Source: Methanosarcinales archaeon
GTDB taxonomy: Archaea; Halobacteriota; Syntropharchaeia; Alkanophagales; Methanospirareceae
Assembly (NCBI GenBank): GCA_025464585.1
Contig: JAODGL010000060.1
Coordinates: 1-7,050, forward strand
Length of the DNA stretch: 7,050 nt
Direction: 5' to 3'
The notes below the pieces were generated by a model that saw only the letters and a program-made list of their open reading frames with translations, ran no database searches and had not been told where the DNA came from. Position numbers and translations under genes: made by a program. Each line of letters starts with the position of its first letter. The stretch's first letter is position 1. This document shows, piece by piece, positions 6,475-7,050 of this stretch.

Positions 6475-6508
6475 AAAATGAAAATTGCAAAGTGCAAAAG
6501 TCAAAAGT
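6468..6508 (+). repeat. Stop-codon-spanning A-rich element, copy B
   Basis: It matches 5071-5104: aaagtgaaaaatg, an extra 7 bases, then caaagtgcaaaagtcaaaa. It supplies the TGA of the 56-residue gene and leads directly into the heptamer array. Confidence 0.75.
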
Positions 6509-6537
6509 CAAAAGTCAAAAGTCAAAAGTCAAAAAGT
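6495..6537 (+). repeat. Tandem 7-bp repeat (caaaagt), five perfect units
   Basis: Units lie at 6495, 6502, 6509, 6516 and 6523, followed by an 8-base variant caaaaagt at 6530. The array is non-coding and starts 20 bases after a stop codon. It is a simple-sequence repeat likely to vary in copy number by slippage. Just beyond it, gtatt-t-aatac (6536-6546) forms a small palindrome with a TATA-like core. Confidence 0.95.
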
Positions 6538-6579
6538 ATTTAATACCAACAGGAGCAGCACATTTTATTTTAATTTTAG

Positions 6580-6599
6580 ACACGGATTTACACGGATTA
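6580..6599 (+). repeat. Direct repeat acacggatt, two adjacent copies
   Basis: acacggattt is followed at once by acacggatta. I recall similar doubled phrases in intergenic DNA of many unrelated prokaryotes, so it may be a dispersed element rather than something specific to this locus. The second copy contains the stop codon of the possible minus-strand fragment. Confidence 0.7.
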
Positions 6600-6722
6600 C
6601 AAAGATTTATTCCGAAATTTTAATCTTACGCTCTCATTGCCTGCTATATCTATAAATGTGCCAATTTTAATACATCTAAAGAACTCATCGCCGACACTCA
6701 TTTCAATTCCAATTTCTATCAG
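6597..6722 (-). pseudogene. Possible C-terminal remnant of a minus-strand gene
   Basis: Read on the minus strand, this stretch gives about 41 codons (LIEIGIEMSVGDEFFRCIKI, then GTFIDIAGNESVRLKFRNKS and Leu) and ends at TAA (6597-6599). The mix of charged and hydrophobic residues looks like real protein, while the + strand reading is a hydrophobic, Ser/Ile/Pro-rich string typical of an antisense shadow. Upstream on the minus strand the frame runs into the antisense of the duplicated surface-protein segment and stops at 6753-6755, so the original N terminus is missing. I do not recognise the family. An ATG at 6744-6746 would give a 49-residue protein, but its first residues would only be antisense of the duplicate. 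Confidence 0.35.
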
Positions 6723-7050
6723 CAACGGAACAGCGAATGTGAGCATTACAGATTATGAAACAGAAAATCGCACTTATGAATATCATTTCAATAAAAGCCT
6801 GCGATGGTCTTACCTGCCTGTGCCACCGAAAGTCAATAAGAGTCTTCTCCACTTCAGTAATACACCAGGCTTAGAAGATAATACGAAAAAACTCCCATGG
6901 AATTTGACGATTATCCATCGCCCGGGCGCTGACTCAATACAACTCCATTTCGATTGGATAAGTCTTGTCACAAAAGATTATTTGCCTGCAATAGTAATTC
7001 AGAATGGGACCGATAATATATTTGTGGAAACAAATAAATTCGATAAAAAA
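6721..7050 (+). pseudogene. Copy 2 of duplicated CARDB/insert segment; start missing, runs off right edge
   Basis: The frame starting at 6721 encodes NGTANVSITDYETENRTYEY, later LRWSYLPVPP, HRPGADSIQLHFDW and KDYLPAIVIQNGTDNIF, and is a diverged duplicate of 1429-1740. It stays open to the window end. Differences from copy 1 include many silent third-base changes and in-frame length changes (six codons more after LLH, one fewer before DNIF), so it evolved while coding. The frame extends back to the TAG at 6577-6579 but contains no ATG; GTG 6658 would begin in unrelated sequence. It is probably a 5'-truncated relative of the large surface gene. What lies beyond the right edge decides whether it is a scrap or most of a second gene. 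Confidence 0.7.

Noticed and set aside
6495..6537. CRISPR array
   Set aside because: The unit is 7 bases with no spacers, so it is a simple tandem repeat.
6658..7050. GTG at 6658 as the start of an intact downstream surface gene
   Set aside because: The codons from 6658 to 6720 are unrelated to the duplicate and resemble the antisense of a minus-strand fragment; there is no signal peptide or ribosome site.

Overview
The window looks archaeal, most likely from an anaerobic euryarchaeon of the Methanosarcinales/Syntrophoarchaeales/ANME-1 type. This is inferred from a giant CARDB plus DUF3344 surface protein rich in N-glycosylation sequons, TATA-type promoters placed for leaderless or short-leader transcripts, weak or absent Shine-Dalgarno sites, and a family style of small coiled-coil proteins that I associate with such genomes. 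No rRNA, tRNA, CRISPR or transposase gene is visible. All intact genes are on the + strand.

Positions 1-5077 hold the 3' portion of one very large gene, still open at the left edge. It encodes a cell-surface protein built from about eight CARDB (Ig-like) modules. Several carry CUB-like beta-sandwich inserts. A DUF3344 domain follows, then a Gly-rich stalk and a C-terminal membrane anchor with a basic tail. It is probably an adhesin or cell-envelope protein.

Positions 5078-6474 hold a cluster of small genes that share coiled-coil design. In order they are: a 113-residue coiled-coil protein (5183-5524), an acylphosphatase-like protein with a coiled-coil tail (5593-6120), a frameshifted second copy of the start of the 113-residue gene (about 6121-6253), and a 56-residue coiled-coil protein (6304-6474). 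The two related coiled-coil sequences flank the acylphosphatase gene as direct repeats. Each intact gene has its own plausible TATA box, so this is probably not one operon.

Positions 6475-7050 look like a scrambled accessory junction. They contain a 7-bp tandem repeat (caaaagt), a doubled acacggatt motif, what appears to be the C-terminal end of a broken minus-strand gene, and then an abrupt switch at about 6721 into a diverged duplicate of positions 1429-1740 of the large gene. That duplicate has no convincing start codon and runs off the right edge. An element resembling the start of the heptamer region also sits directly after the large gene, and in both places it supplies the stop codon.

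Overall this is a region of duplication, decay and small-repeat activity next to a giant modular surface protein. I see no clear enzymatic pathway or defence system. The most distinctive items are the coiled-coil family around the acylphosphatase fusion, the shared stop-codon element, and the duplicated surface-protein segment.
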